Below, one piece after another: positions 33,467-45,145 of a stretch of DNA of 64,000 bases; position 1 is the stretch's first letter; each line of letters opens with the position of its first letter. Source of the DNA: Ctena decussata (lineage: Eukaryota > Mollusca > Bivalvia > Lucinida > Lucinidae); the NCBI GenBank assembly GCA_963989385.1, contig OZ022498.1:102781298-102845297 (forward strand), written 5' to 3'. Both the position numbers and the translations under genes were made by a program. The notes below the pieces were generated by a model, which ran no database searches, was not told the DNA's origin, and saw nothing but the letters and a program-made list of their open reading frames with translations.

Positions 33467-35505
33467 ATTATTTGCAAAAGTAAATGAACTAAACCAGAAA
33501 CCCTTTAATGACAAATGGGCCATCCTATATATTAGTTTCACACCGACCAAACAGCTAATTTCAAATTTTTCGAAGTTTTGCAGAAACTAAGGACGAGGAA
33601 ATTGATCCAGTAAATCAAGTTCACGCACCCCCGCCCTCCGCACTAACTACAATAGGCATAATGCAATCAAACAAAAGATAATGTGAAAATGGGAAAAGCA
33701 AACAAGCGGAAGTGAGACAGTGCAGAATACAAGTTTCAAAGCTTGGAAAAACAAGAATGATAGGGCAATTATTATTAAATGCAGGTTAAAATCCACCAAG
33801 AAAAAGTTTAAGTTAAGAAAAGACGTGACTAGGGTTTTAGGGAGTATCTAAGCCCTGGACGAGATCAGCTCGTACTCAGTAATCTTGAAGAAAAATGAGT
33901 ATTGGTAGTAAAAAGACAGTTGTATGGTTCTGATAATTTTATGGAGTCAATTTCTAAGCCCTAGACAAGATCAGCTGGTACTTAGTACTCCCGGGGAAAA
34001 TGAGTTTGGTAATAAAAAGAGTTGCATAGATCTGTTTGCAAAACAGACGGTGTGGCCACGGGATGGCATAAACGCCAGTATGTCACTAGTATATTTGAAA
34101 TATGACTGAAACCAAATGGCAGCCAGGCCATAACCGACGTTATAAACGTAGAAAACGTGCATCGTACATCAAGTTCTGTTCTCAGAGGCCCTCCATCGAA
34201 GATAACGTCACACATACTTTGTCACGTTACGCGCAGGTTGGCGTAAATAAAATGGTAGAAGTGTTCTCTAAAATGCTGTACGGACGAGAATAAAATCAAT
34301 GTCACAAGTCGGCATAAATTGGAAACTTGTTTACACGCTTTTTTGTACAAATGCTTAAGAGAGGCTGACTGTAAACATCGAGCATTGGCCCATAATAACG
34401 TGGAAAGTCGAAAATTACGGATTTGGCTCAAATTTTGGGAAACTGATATATACCATGCTTGTTTGTATTTCACAAGTTTTTAGAGGTCAACGTTCGGCCG
34501 TTTCCATGGTAACCAGGAATCCATTTTGAAAATATCAATATTGAGACATGTATGTAATATTTCCTCGATAAAAATGAAACAACAAATATTATCCCATTCC
34601 TATTTGCTTGTATAGTTTGAAAATACATACGTATGTAATAAGAAAACATGATATGAATGTTTTCTGTCCCTTATTATCAACGAGAGAGCTTTTACTGGAA
34701 AAAATCGACCCAATTATGAGTGAAAAATTGGTGTTTTATTCGCCTGATAACTAAAAATGGCAGTCACGTTTGACAATGAGGCAATATATGCATGATAGGG
34801 TAAGGTTTGAAGTTAAAGAAAGTAAGTAAAATAGGTGTAAACTCGCAAAGCTTTAAAAGTTATCCATCTTTGAAATGTGTCAATACTGTAAAATAGAAGG
34901 AAGGGAGATAATTCAAACTGGCATTATCTACCTTCCTTGACGATTACAAATCTGCGAACACTGCAGGTAGTATCCGTGATCTTTAATAATAAAATATAGT
35001 ATCTTTGAAAGAATAAGATTACTGTCAACAATGCTCACCATGACCTTTTTCTATCTATGAAATAGGTCCATTTACCAAGACTGCAGTTGCAGTTGTATTC
35101 GGTATATTTGATGACAAGAGTTGTCCCGAGCAAAACGTCTGCAGAAATCACGGAATAGAAGAACGGAGTAAAACCGTTTTATTTGCAGCAATATTTTTGC
35201 CTTATCTTTATTTTATGTTGAAATAAATAAATTTACTAATGTTTTTTGAATGAATTGCTTCTGTGAAGCAGGTAATACGCAAGAAGAGGCATTTTTCAGG
35301 ACAGAAAGTGGTGTAGACTAAGGCCTACAGCGTCTATTCACCGAGGGATACTTAAATTTTTAGCGATGTTCTGTTACCTATGATCGTCATACTACATAGA
35401 ACAGCTAAAAATGGATAGATGAATGACTTTGGATTTTATGTCCTCTTTAACAGTATTTCAGTCATATCAGAACGATTGGGGAATGAGGTTGGGGGGATGG
35501 TGGGA

Positions 35506-35514
35506 AGTGTGTGT

Positions 35515-35545
<31 letters not shown>

Positions 35546-35547
35546 GT
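35506..35547 (+). repeat. (GT)n followed by a G-run
   Basis: Eleven or so GT repeats, then 18 consecutive G except for the junction. Confidence 0.9.
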
Positions 35548-35589
35548 GAGTCTGAAAGCTGTGCAGTTGAGCCAAATTTGCGGTTGGAA

Positions 35590-35672
35590 AGATTAATGCA
35601 TCAAGCAGATCTCGAACTCTGAACCACTTGACCAGCAGGCCAGGCCTTAACCTACTGGGCTACCAGGGGCTT
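35590..35672 (-). mobile_element. tRNA-derived SINE head
   Basis: The reverse complement reads GCCCCTGGTAGCCCAGTAGG (box A TAGCCCAGTAGG) and CAGAGTTCGAGATCTGC (box B), with cloverleaf-like spacing. Acceptor pairing is poor, so it is a SINE or decayed tRNA, not a functional gene. Confidence 0.55.
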
Positions 35673-35794
35673 CTAGAATAGCCAAGAAAGTCGTGTAATT
35701 TAGGTAATCCTGATAGGGGTGCCATCTTAAGTATACGAGTACTCATGAGTGATTTATTCATCCCATCTAATTTCATCCACTTTTCTGTAGTTTA

Positions 35795-35960
35795 GCGAGG
35801 GACGCGTCCGCGTGCTAAGCTAGCAGTCCTTATTCGAATCTCGTTTTTTCAATCTCGGGGTGGCCATTGCACACAGTCTTTAAAAATCACCCATGCCTTG
35901 TTGCATGACCTAAGTACTGTTGAAAGGGCCATAAAACTACAAACCTGTCATTAACTCTCT
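35795..35960 (+). mobile_element. tRNA-derived SINE
   Basis: Box A-like TTTAGCGAGGG and box B-like TATTCGAATCTCG are followed by GGGTGGCCATTGCACACAG...ACTGTTGAAAGGGCCATAAAAC, which resembles the 3' bodies of the SINEs at 43213-43411 and 44985-45145 (ATTGCACA, CTGTTGAAA). Confidence 0.6.
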
Positions 35961-37424
35961 TCGTTTTCCAGTCTGCCATTTAAATGTTAATTTGTGGTAC
36001 CATAAAAATGTTTGAAATGTCCATTTTGTTATGAAATTATAATTGGTTGAGCGTGTGATTTTTCGGCTTGTTTCTTACATTTAGCTTTTCTTAACTCACT
36101 CCGGCTTCGCCGTCGAGATATGAACTACGATTCGCGCTCAACACCATGTATACATCAGCGACAATTCACTGGTAAGAAAAAAATGTTCTTAATCGTGTAG
36201 TTCTATATCACGTATTTTTCACATTTGTACACACTTTCTCTTCACAAAACGGTGATATTGCTATTGCATATACAGTGGGTGGGGTATCTAAGCAGCAACT
36301 TTAAATTTGTTTATTTGAAAAAAAAAAATGAAAACCATTAGAGATACGGAAACCAAGTACTGAACTACATTAAAACCATATCGATTCTACTGCAAATTAA
36401 GAGTTGTATATTAGTTACATGGGTTTAGGGTCGTTTTGAACTGATGAAAAACATTTTTATGCATCGTAACCATAGAAACAATATCAAACACTACATTTCT
36501 ACGCCGTTATTTGCAAAGATGGGATAAAAATGCGACTCTTTATTTGTTTAATAAGCAAATTCAAACTGAAAGTGTGGAAATTAGGGTAAAGAAATGTAAA
36601 AAACTGTTGTTTCTGTAAAATTGTAAATGCGACAGGGACACCCTTTGCACGTGCATTTATTCTGTAGTCAGTGAAAGTTTACAACTAATTGCTTTTGCTA
36701 TGTACCGTACATATGTTGCTGTTTGAAGACATGTTAATGATATATTCAGGTCAGGCTGCCATTTTCAATAACCTCGGTTTGAAAAAGAGCTATTTTCACA
36801 AATTTTATTTTTTCTCCGACTATATGTACTTCCAGTTGCCATGGTTTCAACAACGTGCAGTAGCCAGTGCTCTGAAGGTGCAGAGACTGACAATTACATT
36901 TAGTCCTAAACACCATACCAGTTAACTATTTGATACTTGCATCAGGACAGACACGTTTTCCCTTTGAAATTCATGAAATTATGTAAAATTTGAGCGGCCT
37001 AAAAATGAATGTCATGGCAACAGTAATTGCTTAGATATCTCGAGAACCGTTTGACATATTTCACTATTTTTTTCACTAATCTTCATCTTTCGTCGAGAGC
37101 TTTAAACCATGACATTTTTTGCAAAATACAAAATCTTGAGTTTCCATCCAATGCTCGATCCTTACAGTCAGCTTCTCTTAATATCTTCTTTCCATCAGAC
37201 CAGTTTCTGTTTGTGGTTCAAGTTTACTGACAGCCTTAATATCAATGGTATTATTCTATCGATGCACGAAGTTGCCAAGTTAGGTACCATTTTGATAATT
37301 TCCAAGTACCGTAATCATCTTTTAAAAATATTTTAACAGAGTAACAACTTATTGTAATTTTCCCAAACTTTAACTAAATTGTGTTTACTATCAAGTGAAG
37401 TGTAAACATGGGCGGAATGAAAGA

Positions 37425-37481
37425 CAGTGCAGACCGAGTTCAGAGTGCATCTCTAGGAGCAGTCTGATCTTGGTGTGCATT
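37425..37481. repeat. M3 palindrome, block C (one arm mutated)
   Basis: CAGTGCAGACCGAG...CTCTAGGAGCAGTCTGATCTTGG; the left arm has several substitutions relative to blocks B and D. Confidence 0.8.
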
Positions 37482-37700
37482 GTTTGCCACTCACTTCTGT
37501 CCCGATATTCAAGGTAATTACGCAGCACATTTTCGTGAGAATTGTGTTGCTTGTATCATTTGTTTCCATTATTGCTATTAATTCTGTTGCTTTATCAGGC
37601 ACAGCTGTCCTTTCAAAAACATTGTATCTCAATTTAATTTAGTTCTGTATGATATTAACACCAAACTAACTATTAATATTAGGATGCCATAAACATTTTT

Positions 37701-39243
37701 ATCCCCCGACCGAAAGGTTCGGGGGATATAGCGATGAGCCTGGCGTCCGTCCGTCCGTCCGTCTGTCCGTCCGTCCGTCCGTCCGTAAACATTTTCTTGT
37801 CCGCTCTATATCTTGAATACCCTTTGGAATATTTTCATGATAATTCACAGTTATGTAGAACAGGTCATGACGATGTGTCGCGTACAAGAATGGTTACTCT
37901 TCCTATTGTACTTTTTTTAGTTATCTCCCCTTTGGTGAATTGTTTGGCAGATTCGTGTCCGCTCTGTAACTTGAATACCTTTCGGAATATTTTCATGATA
38001 CTTCACAGATGTGTAGACCAGGTCATGACAATGTGTCGCGAACAAGAATGACAACTCTTGCTTTCTTACTTTTTGAGTTATTTCCCCTTGATGGTTTTAG
38101 GTGTGATTTTTTGGCAGATTCGTGTCCGCTCTGTAACTTGAATACCCTTTGGAATATTTTCATGATACTTCACAGATATGTAGAACAGGTCATGACGATG
38201 TGTCGCGAACAAGAATGACAACCTTGCTTTCTTACTTTTTGAGTTATTTCCCCTTGATGGATTTAGGTGTGATTTTGTGTCCGCTCTATAACTTGAATAC
38301 CTTTTAGAATATTTTCATGATACTTCACAGATATGTAGAATAGGTCATGACGATGTGTCGCAAACAAGAATGACAACTGTTGCTTTCTTACTTTTTGAGT
38401 TTTATTTTCCTTTGATAGTTTTAGGTATGATTTCGTGTCCGCTCTATAACTTGAATACCTTTTGAATTTTTTTCATGATACTTCACAGATGTGTAGAACA
38501 GGTCATGACGATGTGTCGCGATTAAGAATGACAACTCTTGCTTTCTTACTGTTTGAGTTATTTCCCTTTGATGAATTTAGGGGACCGCTCCATGGCTTGA
38601 ATACCTTTTGAAATATTTTCATGATTATTCACAGATATGAAGAACAGGTCATGACGATTTGTCTCATACATGAATGACAACTCTTGCATACATACTTTTG
38701 AGTTATTTCCCTTTGGTAGCTTCAGCTGCTGGTTGAGACTCTGCTCCATATCTGTATAACCCTGGCCTGCTCCAGAATTTTAATAACCTTATGCCTTTTA
38801 GAATATTGATGAACATGCTGTGATATCTTACCAGTGTTCCTAACTCTCTCTGACCCCTCCACATTTCCGCATCCCCCCCCCCCCCCCAAAAAAAAAAATC
38901 CAGATTTGGATTCTTTGTCCAAATTCACTTACTAGAGAGCTCAAAATTAGGTTGGTAGGGCTTGTACTTTAGAAGTTATTCACACATTTTGAAAGTTTAA
39001 TGTATCATATGTTATATATTTATGTACATGGTGACTGTTTGAGATATTTCTTCTTTTTAGCACTTTTTAGCAGTCAAGCATACTGTTTTAGTCTGAGTAT
39101 TAGATAATCATGCATCTGTTAATCTGTCAATCAGAAGCATAAAAGAATGACAATATATTACTTATATGTGTTTTGAAGTGCACCCTTTTTACCAAGGCCC
39201 ATGGGGGTCTTCGGTCGGGGGATTTGCCATCTCCTCTGATGGC
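37701..39243 (+). mobile_element. Tandem-repeat element, pearl/Helentron-like (copy 4)
   Basis: Starts with the hairpin CCCCCGACC-GAAA-GGTTCGGGGG and a (CCGT)n microsatellite (37745-37790). Six units of about 155 bp follow, with GTGTCCGCTCTATAACTTGAA and CAGGTCATGACGATGTGTCGC. It ends CTTCGGTCGGGGG and the hairpin GCCAT-CTCCTCT-GATGGC. Blocks A and D carry the uninterrupted target (AAACATTTTAATG). Short frames inside it (for example 37734-38051) come from repeat periodicity and are not genes. Confidence 0.8.
38874..38900 (+). repeat. C-run followed by A-run
   Basis: About 15 C then 11 A, in the degenerate 3' part of the tandem-repeat element. Confidence 0.9.
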
Positions 39244-40340
39244 TATTTTAATGTTTCGAAATTGAATAGCTAGCTTCATCTTTTTTTTTATCGGAGATTT
39301 GTTTAGTCCTCTTCAAAGATGCTTTGCGAAAATACCCATCATTTCAGAAAATGATAAAAAAATGGATAACAATTTATCCCTATTGATACGCTGTAAAGTT
39401 ACTTTTGGCATTAAGTACATGTATAGTAATCGATATAGTGGAGATGAATTTTTTCTGTTCTCAAACTGGGGCTTCTGTAAACGATGACAGGAGCGCTCAG
39501 AGACTCAGCGAGAAGTCGCTTATATTTAAGCGTGACCTTCCATGAGCAGGCAGACATGTCAGAACATTGATGTGTCATATTCTGAGATATGACTGAGCTT
39601 CCAAGTGTGATCAACTCCAAGTCATTGCCCTTATTTCATTCGCTTGCTCATTTTATAAACTTGGATTAAATTTGATCCTAATTGAAAATGTCATGAAATC
39701 ATCTATCTCGTCTCTTTCGAGCTATAATTTCAATCAGTATTTGTCATAAACACTTGGAGTTCGTTTGTTTTGGTACTTGGAACTGACACTTGAAGTGTGA
39801 TGCATAATTTTGTTGTGGCGTTTCAGCAACTTCTTAGTACTTATCCGCCTTTGGGCGTAAAGTATAAAGTTTGGATTTACTCTTGAAGCATTTTAGTTTA
39901 TAAAGCTAGTGTCAAATTCTGCTTGCAAGGGTATCATGCTGAAACGTACATAAAAGCTAACCATATCTAGCTATCCACGTGCCATAACGTGCACCTGTTC
40001 ACTCTTCATTTTCACAGCCTATAGTGTTGACTAAGGTAAGTGCTAACAATTTTTACTCGGTAAGAATAACCTCTTTTCCACCGTATAATGTGGCATTTAA
40101 AATGAAAGAAGAATCTCCTAAACTCTGCTCACTAATAAGATTTTCATAGATTAATGAGGTAATGAAGAATCTAAAATAACTTGCATATTACATCCGCGGC
40201 CGGATTTTATTTGGTTCAAATGTAATGTTACTGCGTCTGAAAAGTAATCCAAAAGAACCTGATATTTTTAAAATGAGGACCTAATTGATTTAACAGTCTA
40301 CAAGATGGTAATCATAACTAAGTATGAAGTTTAATATCAT

Positions 40341-40506
40341 GGGCCGTATTTATAAAATGACTTAAGTGGTTGCTAAGGCTGAATTGCTATGAAGGATAGA
40401 CTTCCTCTAGAGTAAATTTCATAGTTGTAGGAAATCTCCTTTATAGAAATTTTGCCTACGCAACAGCATAGCAACCACTTAAGTCATCAATTAATAAATA
40501 CGGCTC
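40341..40506. mobile_element. GGGCCGTATT fold-back MITE, copy 2 (diverged, deleted centre)
   Basis: GGGCCGTATTTATAAAATGAC to AATAAATACGGCTC, with ACTTAAGTGGTTGCTA and TTTCATAGTTGTAGG shared with 15887-16107. The flanks (CAT, CAG) do not match exactly. Confidence 0.8.
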
Positions 40507-40719
40507 CAGGTTCTTATTTATTTGATACGTGCGTGCGAACTAAATTGGAATGAAATTATAAAGTCTAGAACACTACCGTTATGCAAATTAGATTTTGACT
40601 CAGTCTTTTTATTTGTTATATATGTCTAGGCTGATTATGTTATTGAGCATCAGGTAAAAGACCTAAACGTACCAGGAACATATGTTTTAACCCATTTATG
40701 CATATATTCTATAAAAACA

Positions 40720-40769
40720 GTGTAAGCCTTATCGGACACCGCATTACGCGGCGTCTGATCAGGGTCTAC
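40720..40769. repeat. M5 palindrome, block C
   Basis: GTAAGCCTTATCGGACACCGC and GCGTCTGATCAGGGTCTAC form the hairpin also seen at 33417-33466. Confidence 0.8.
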
Positions 40770-41925
40770 TTTATTGGCAAAAGTATATTTGGTACTTTCC
40801 TAAAAATAATTACAAATAAACTAAACCAGAAACCCTTAAATGACAAAGAACCCATCCTATGTATTAGTTTCTCACCAACCGAACAGCTAATTAAATGTTT
40901 TGAACTATTGCAGATACTAAGGAGAGGAAACTGATCCAGTAAATCAAGTTCACGCTTCCCCCAAGCCCCCCACCCCCGCCCAGTCTCCCCTACCTCGCCA
41001 ATTATTATTTATTACTGACGGTTCTATTGCGGTACTTTTGTTGTTGTTGTTCTGTACAGTTACTTGTCTTTGTTGTCCATGCTGGTGCTTTTAATCTATT
41101 TATTTTGATATCAAATGTTGTGTGAGTAGCGTTTTATTCAGGGTAGCTAAATGACCAACTGTCTGGGAAAGAGCTTTTCATTCGCTTAAATAGACGTGGC
41201 TTTCCTAAAGATATTATTTCTTTCCATTTTTGTTTTAAATGCAGGATATGGGATCAGATCATGAACAATCATTCGCAACCATCAATCCTGGGGCCTGGTT
41301 CACAACCAATCGTACGATTAAAATTCGTCGTAAGATGATCGAGAATCTTACGACCAAAAATCGCTTTCATGAAACAAATCTCGGTTTCACTATTGTCCTC
41401 GTAGAACTCAATTTAAGATCAAATCTACGATACCTAAAGGGCAGTCGTAAATTTCACTTTTTCTCCTCTTTCATCGCACAACATACTCATACTTAACTTT
41501 TGAATAGATTACATTTATCTACTGTCTTTCTGAAAAGCATATACCAAGTTTTGAGCAAATCAGCCAATTAACAAAATTCCAAATTTATGATAAATTACCT
41601 AAGAGTGATTTTGAGTGAAGTTTTTCCTGTACGATTATTGTACGATTATCGTGCGATTCTTGCCGGATAATTTACCTGCAATGTATTAGAGACTATTCTC
41701 AAAATCATGGCGGCAGCATTTGTTCTAATAGAGAGAAATTATCTTACAAGAAAATGGGAGGTTTTAGGACTGTTTGAACCCCTAATTAGGTGATCTCTGA
41801 TCTGGGGAAACTGCATGTTTGTGCAAGTTCAACGGTATGGCACGCCAAATGCACAATAAATCTTTAAACTAGGTTTAAGAAATTTTACCCTAAGTTGAGC
41901 TTCAAACCTAGGTTCAGTGGTGCTC

Positions 41926-42646
41926 GGACATTTCGGCCACGGACATTTCGGCCTAGGACGTTTCGGCCACTTCGGCCACGGACATTTCGACCATAGAAAT
42001 TGTCAAGGGTGGACATTTCGGCCTTTATCCAAAAATAACTTTTTATAATTAAATAAGGAATCATATGAGTAACTTAAAGCTAAGTCTTAATGAATGCCAA
42101 TGATTTGTTGTTGTTCTCTTGATGTTTCATGGACCTTCAGCATCTTTAAGGTTATTGTAAGCATCTAAAGGTGAATAACACGGTGAACAACTATTTCAAC
42201 TACTTGAACTAGGGCCTTATATGATATTTGCTTAGGAGTTTTGATAGGTTTATAGCCCTTAAACACTTTTAACGTCATTTTGAGCATAATCAGGCGCATT
42301 TGCCATCCGGGCCCATCCACGGGCCAGTGTGGCCTTTATCATTCATGTGATGCCTGTAATATCTTAATAAGCAAACATATGGCTGAGGAATCTGTGGTGC
42401 ACCCAATTTTTGGCTTTAAGAGATATGGTTGGAGTTATTCGGAGCCCAGTCACATATTTTGGTGTCATGTTTGCAGAAAACCATATCTGTCATGTTAAAG
42501 GGTTACAGTAGCTTATTTTCATGTCCCCATTTTTTTTAGATTTGGCCATAATGTCCATGGCCGAAATGTCAGTGGATGAAATGTCCATGGCCGAACTGTC
42601 CTAGGCCGAAATGTCCGTGGCCGAAACGTCCATGGCCGAAATATCC
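41926..42646. mobile_element. Nested element with inverted minisatellite arms (GGACATTTCGGCC)n
   Basis: The left arm, 41926-42024, holds about six degenerate GGACATTTCGGCCAC units; the right arm, 42543-42646, holds the same unit in reverse complement (GTGGCCGAAATGTCC). The 520-bp centre is unique and has no convincing frame. Long inverted arms made of short tandem repeats recall fold-back (FB-type) transposons; this is inference. Confidence 0.75.
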
Positions 42647-43212
42647 TACATTCGTTTCAGTTGAGTCATAGGTTTCAAATCTGACTTCAAAACCCGGATT
42701 TGTAAAAACGATTATAGAAAATTTCAATTTTCAAAAGTTAGTTTTGAAGTTAAAACAAAGGGTTGAAAACTTAACACCTAAAATTGAGAATGCGAACTTT
42801 GGCTTGCTATACTATACAAGCGAATTATTGCGCTGACCACAAGGTTTTGCAGTGCAAGTCTGAAAGAGCTGATACAATCACAAACAGCATTTGGCAAAAT
42901 AAAAAGACCCGAGTTTAATTCCTCGGAACTTCTATCTCAAAACTGTATTTCGAAAATCGAGGAAGGGCATGGCAAGCCAATGCACAATGAATTTCAAAAC
43001 CCTGAGTTTCAGCCTTGTTTTTAGAGTTTCAGTCCTAGGTTTTGGATCTCCAATCCCCACTTTTGTAAAATGAATTTATATAGGAATTTTGTTTTCATAT
43101 CTTGGTTTTGAAGATCTGCAACTAAGGATAAAAAACTTTAAACCTTGGACTGAAAACTTCCCAGGTGCGATCCTTCGTGTCTTTGGTTAGGAGTCGTCCA
43201 TGTTTACTTAGA

Positions 43213-43411
43213 AGCCACCGGTAGCTCAGTGGTTTAAGCGCTGGCCTGCTGATCAAGCGATCCTGAGGTCGTTTCCGGAGGCGGAAATCGTTTCAATCGT
43301 AAACAGGGTTCCATTGCACATAACCTTTCATTATCACCCTTCCACCGTCCTGATACGACTGAAATACTGTTGAAACTGACGTAAAAGCGCAAGCCATCCA
43401 TCCATCCATCT
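43213..43411 (+). mobile_element. tRNA-derived SINE, family 5
   Basis: The head GCCACCGGTAGCTCAGTGG (box A) with an anticodon-arm-like GGCCTGCTGATCAAGCGATCC, a body with TAAACAGGGTTCCATTGCACA and GACTGAAATACTGTTGAAA, then a (CCAT)n tail. A degenerate second copy is at 44985-45145. Confidence 0.75.
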
Positions 43412-43974
43412 TCCTTACTTCAGTGAGAAGGGCTTTAACCTCATTTGAGGTCCTGTTGACCTTTTTCTTTGACATGATTGCGTTGTATTACAAATCGCTA
43501 CTTTTTGTGTTTATAAAACCCAATACACATCTGTCAAAGCTAATACACATCACGTCTGCGATCCATCGTATAACTAATATCCTACGAGAATCGTACTATC
43601 TGTCGTACGAGGTTTTTATGAAACGATCGTGCGAGAATCGTGCGATTCTCGTACGACCAAACGTACGATTATCGCACGATTCATCGTACGGTTAATTTTT
43701 TGAAACATGCCCCAGGTATACCGTGATCCAAAAGAAATGTCAGGGCGGTAACAAATATGCGCTGGCAATCACTGTCAAATTCGATCAGGCCACTAGAAGA
43801 TTCGGCAGAATAAATTTTGCACGCTTGTTCAAGTTCACTAAGCATAACGCATTGTTATTGTACCTCTTGTCACCACATTTACTGTCGTGTATGAAAGACG
43901 TATCTGTGTTGATACAAACAAGTAAGAAGGAAGGTGCATTTTATTAAGAGAATTATGATATTCGGCGCGCAAGA

Positions 43975-44050
43975 AAGCGCCGTTTACGGTGTGACGAATT
44001 CCGCCGCCGCGGGATTCGAACTAGGTAAGCCAGATCTTAGCAGACTGCGC
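43975..44050 (-). other. tRNA-like fragment
   Basis: The reverse complement contains CTAGTTCGAATCCCGCGG (box B) and CGTCAGAAGCGCAGTCTGCTAAG (anticodon-arm-like). Acceptor pairing is not evident, so it is a tRNA-derived remnant. Confidence 0.4.
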
Positions 44051-44589
44051 TTCTGACGTTTAGTTACCTATAACATCATGCCTGTATGCAAAACCTTAAG
44101 ATAAAGACTCAGTATAGTGCCTAAGTCGGGCACACCCTACATATAAATACTTGCGACAATTTTCGCGAATCTCTCTTGGCTCGCAAAATGAAACATTGCA
44201 CGAATATTGGAACGCTTAAAGTACGGGTACCAAGTTCAATGTTGAAAAACTTCTTTATTAACGGCGATGCACTCTAAATCTAAAAGCAACATCGTGTCAA
44301 AATAATGCTTTTATACAATGTGCAGATTATCGGTGTACAAGCGAAGCATCAGATCAGCCTGCGCATCCTCCCTGTATAATAAGCAGCTTCTTTCCTATGT
44401 TGTACGTGATGGATTCAGACATGACACATTGTTGGGCCTTTTGTTATCACTTGAAATGGGAAGAACAGCACAGGCCTGTACATTCTGTTTTTGGATCATG
44501 AGGACATGCTGTCGTCTTCGTTCAAAAAGACGGTATCTGGATTATATTAAAAGAATATACATGTACAAAGTGAATTTGGTCATACAGGC
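44051..44589. other. No gene recognised
   Basis: About 44335-44390 contains AGCGAAGCATCAGATCAGCCTGCGCATCC, a remnant of one GAGCC-MITE arm. The 131-codon frame at 44318-44713 runs over this remnant and a hairpin, so it is unlikely to be a gene. Confidence 0.45.
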
Positions 44590-44692
44590 TGTAAACTTCG
44601 CAAGCAAAGGCTGCTTAGTCCACTTTGCTTCTTATTTTGTTTATTACGTAAGGAACAAAGTGGACTCATCACACTTGGCTTGCGAAGATGGT
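44590..44692. repeat. Fold-back
   Basis: CTTCGCAAGCAAAGG...TTAGTCCACTTTG is mirrored by CAAAGTGGACTCA...CTTGGCTTGCGAAG around about 35 bp. It may be the centre of a diverged MITE, with a further arm-like AGCGAAGACTCAGATAAG at about 44758. Confidence 0.75.
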
Positions 44693-44984
44693 AAGCAGTA
44701 TGATCATACATGAAGATCAGGAATTGGGCTGTACATGTAATAAGGTAGCATGTGCGAATAGCGAAGACTCAGATAAGTCTGTGAATTCAGTTCATCCAAA
44801 TCTAGGTATATGGCAAATTCTTTATTTCGTTACTAAAAAAGCGAAACTGATAGAAAGTTTGAAAAAAAGGACTCAGGTCAGTCTGTGCATCCTCGCAGTT
44901 GATCTGGTAAATTCAAATAGTAAATGATTGGCGTCGAATGAAAAGATACCTCATTGGATGTGCGAAAAGGAAATGTGTATCTGA

Positions 44985-45145
44985 TCAATCGTGGGTGAAT
45001 CGCCGGCCTGCTGATCTAGCGGTCCCGAGCTCGATTTCCGGAGGCGTTCTCAATCGTAAACCGGGTTCTATTGCACAGAGGCTTTCAAATACATCCTCCC
45101 ATTGTTCTTATATGACTGAAATACTGCTGAAAAGGACGTGAAAGT
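44985..45145 (+). mobile_element. tRNA-derived SINE family 5, diverged copy
   Basis: GGCCTGCTGATCTAGCGGTCC, TCCGGAGGCG, TCAATCGTAAACCGGGTTC and GACTGAAATACTGCTGAAAAGGACG parallel 43213-43411; the 5' head is degraded. Confidence 0.65.

Larger units (their letters stand above)
29045..33560 (+). repeat. Segmental tandem duplication, block B
   Basis: M1 29045-30260, start of M2 30515-30620, rest of M2 lost and replaced by the 30745-31388 element, M3 remnant 31385-31800, M4 32280-33130, then M5 (33220-33560, GTGCGCGCGAACTAAATTGG...), which recurs in blocks C and E. Starts about 145 bp after the end of M0 in block A. Confidence 0.8.
34359..37177. mobile_element. TTAA-flanked element with 30-bp terminal inverted repeats
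   Basis: Left end GAGAGGCTGACTGTAAACATC..., right end the complement with 3 mismatches in 30. TTAA at 34355-34358 and 37178-37181. Blocks A (about 25391-25400) and D (about 45848) run through this point without the insert, so the 2.8-kb insertion and the TTAA duplication are shown directly. TTAA targets are typical of the piggyBac and Kolobok superfamilies (family knowledge); no transposase frame is present, so the copy is non-autonomous. It carries two tRNA-like segments and a GT/G-run. Confidence 0.85.
33565..41285 (+). repeat. Segmental tandem duplication, block C
   Basis: M1 tail 33570-33650 (TTGCAGAAACTAAGGACGAGG), M2 33650-34358 with an internal partial duplication (about 33840-33930 and 33945-34030, GAGTC-ATTTCTAAGCCCT...), then the TTAA element 34359-37177, M3 37178-37700, tandem-repeat element 37701-39243, M4 39250-40010, M5 40490-40870, and an M1 tail with ATCCAGTAAATCAAGTTCACG (40930-41285). 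Confidence 0.75.
41286..43716. mobile_element. Large terminal-inverted-repeat element with CGTACGATT-rich ends
   Basis: The left end CCTGGGGCCTGGTTCACAA...CGTACGATT is matched, inverted, by AATCGTACGG...TTTGAAACATGCCCCAGG. Both subterminal regions (41300-41400 and 43560-43695) are rich in CGTACGA and ACGATTCTCG motifs. It interrupts the block sequence after ACCATCAAT, which continues uninterrupted in block B (about 30309-30317). No transposase frame; a nested element (41926-42646) and a SINE (43213-43411) lie within. Confidence 0.7.

Noticed and set aside
34359..37177. Transposase gene inside the TTAA element
   Set aside because: No frame longer than about 80 codons and no DDE-like motifs; frames near 35419 run through the GT/G-run.
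37734..38218. Frames of 69-105 codons with repeated CNLNT-like text
   Set aside because: They arise from the 155-bp periodic units and the CCGT microsatellite of the tandem-repeat element.
44318..44713. 131-codon frame as a possible gene
   Set aside because: It runs across a MITE-arm remnant and a hairpin and has no recognisable domain.
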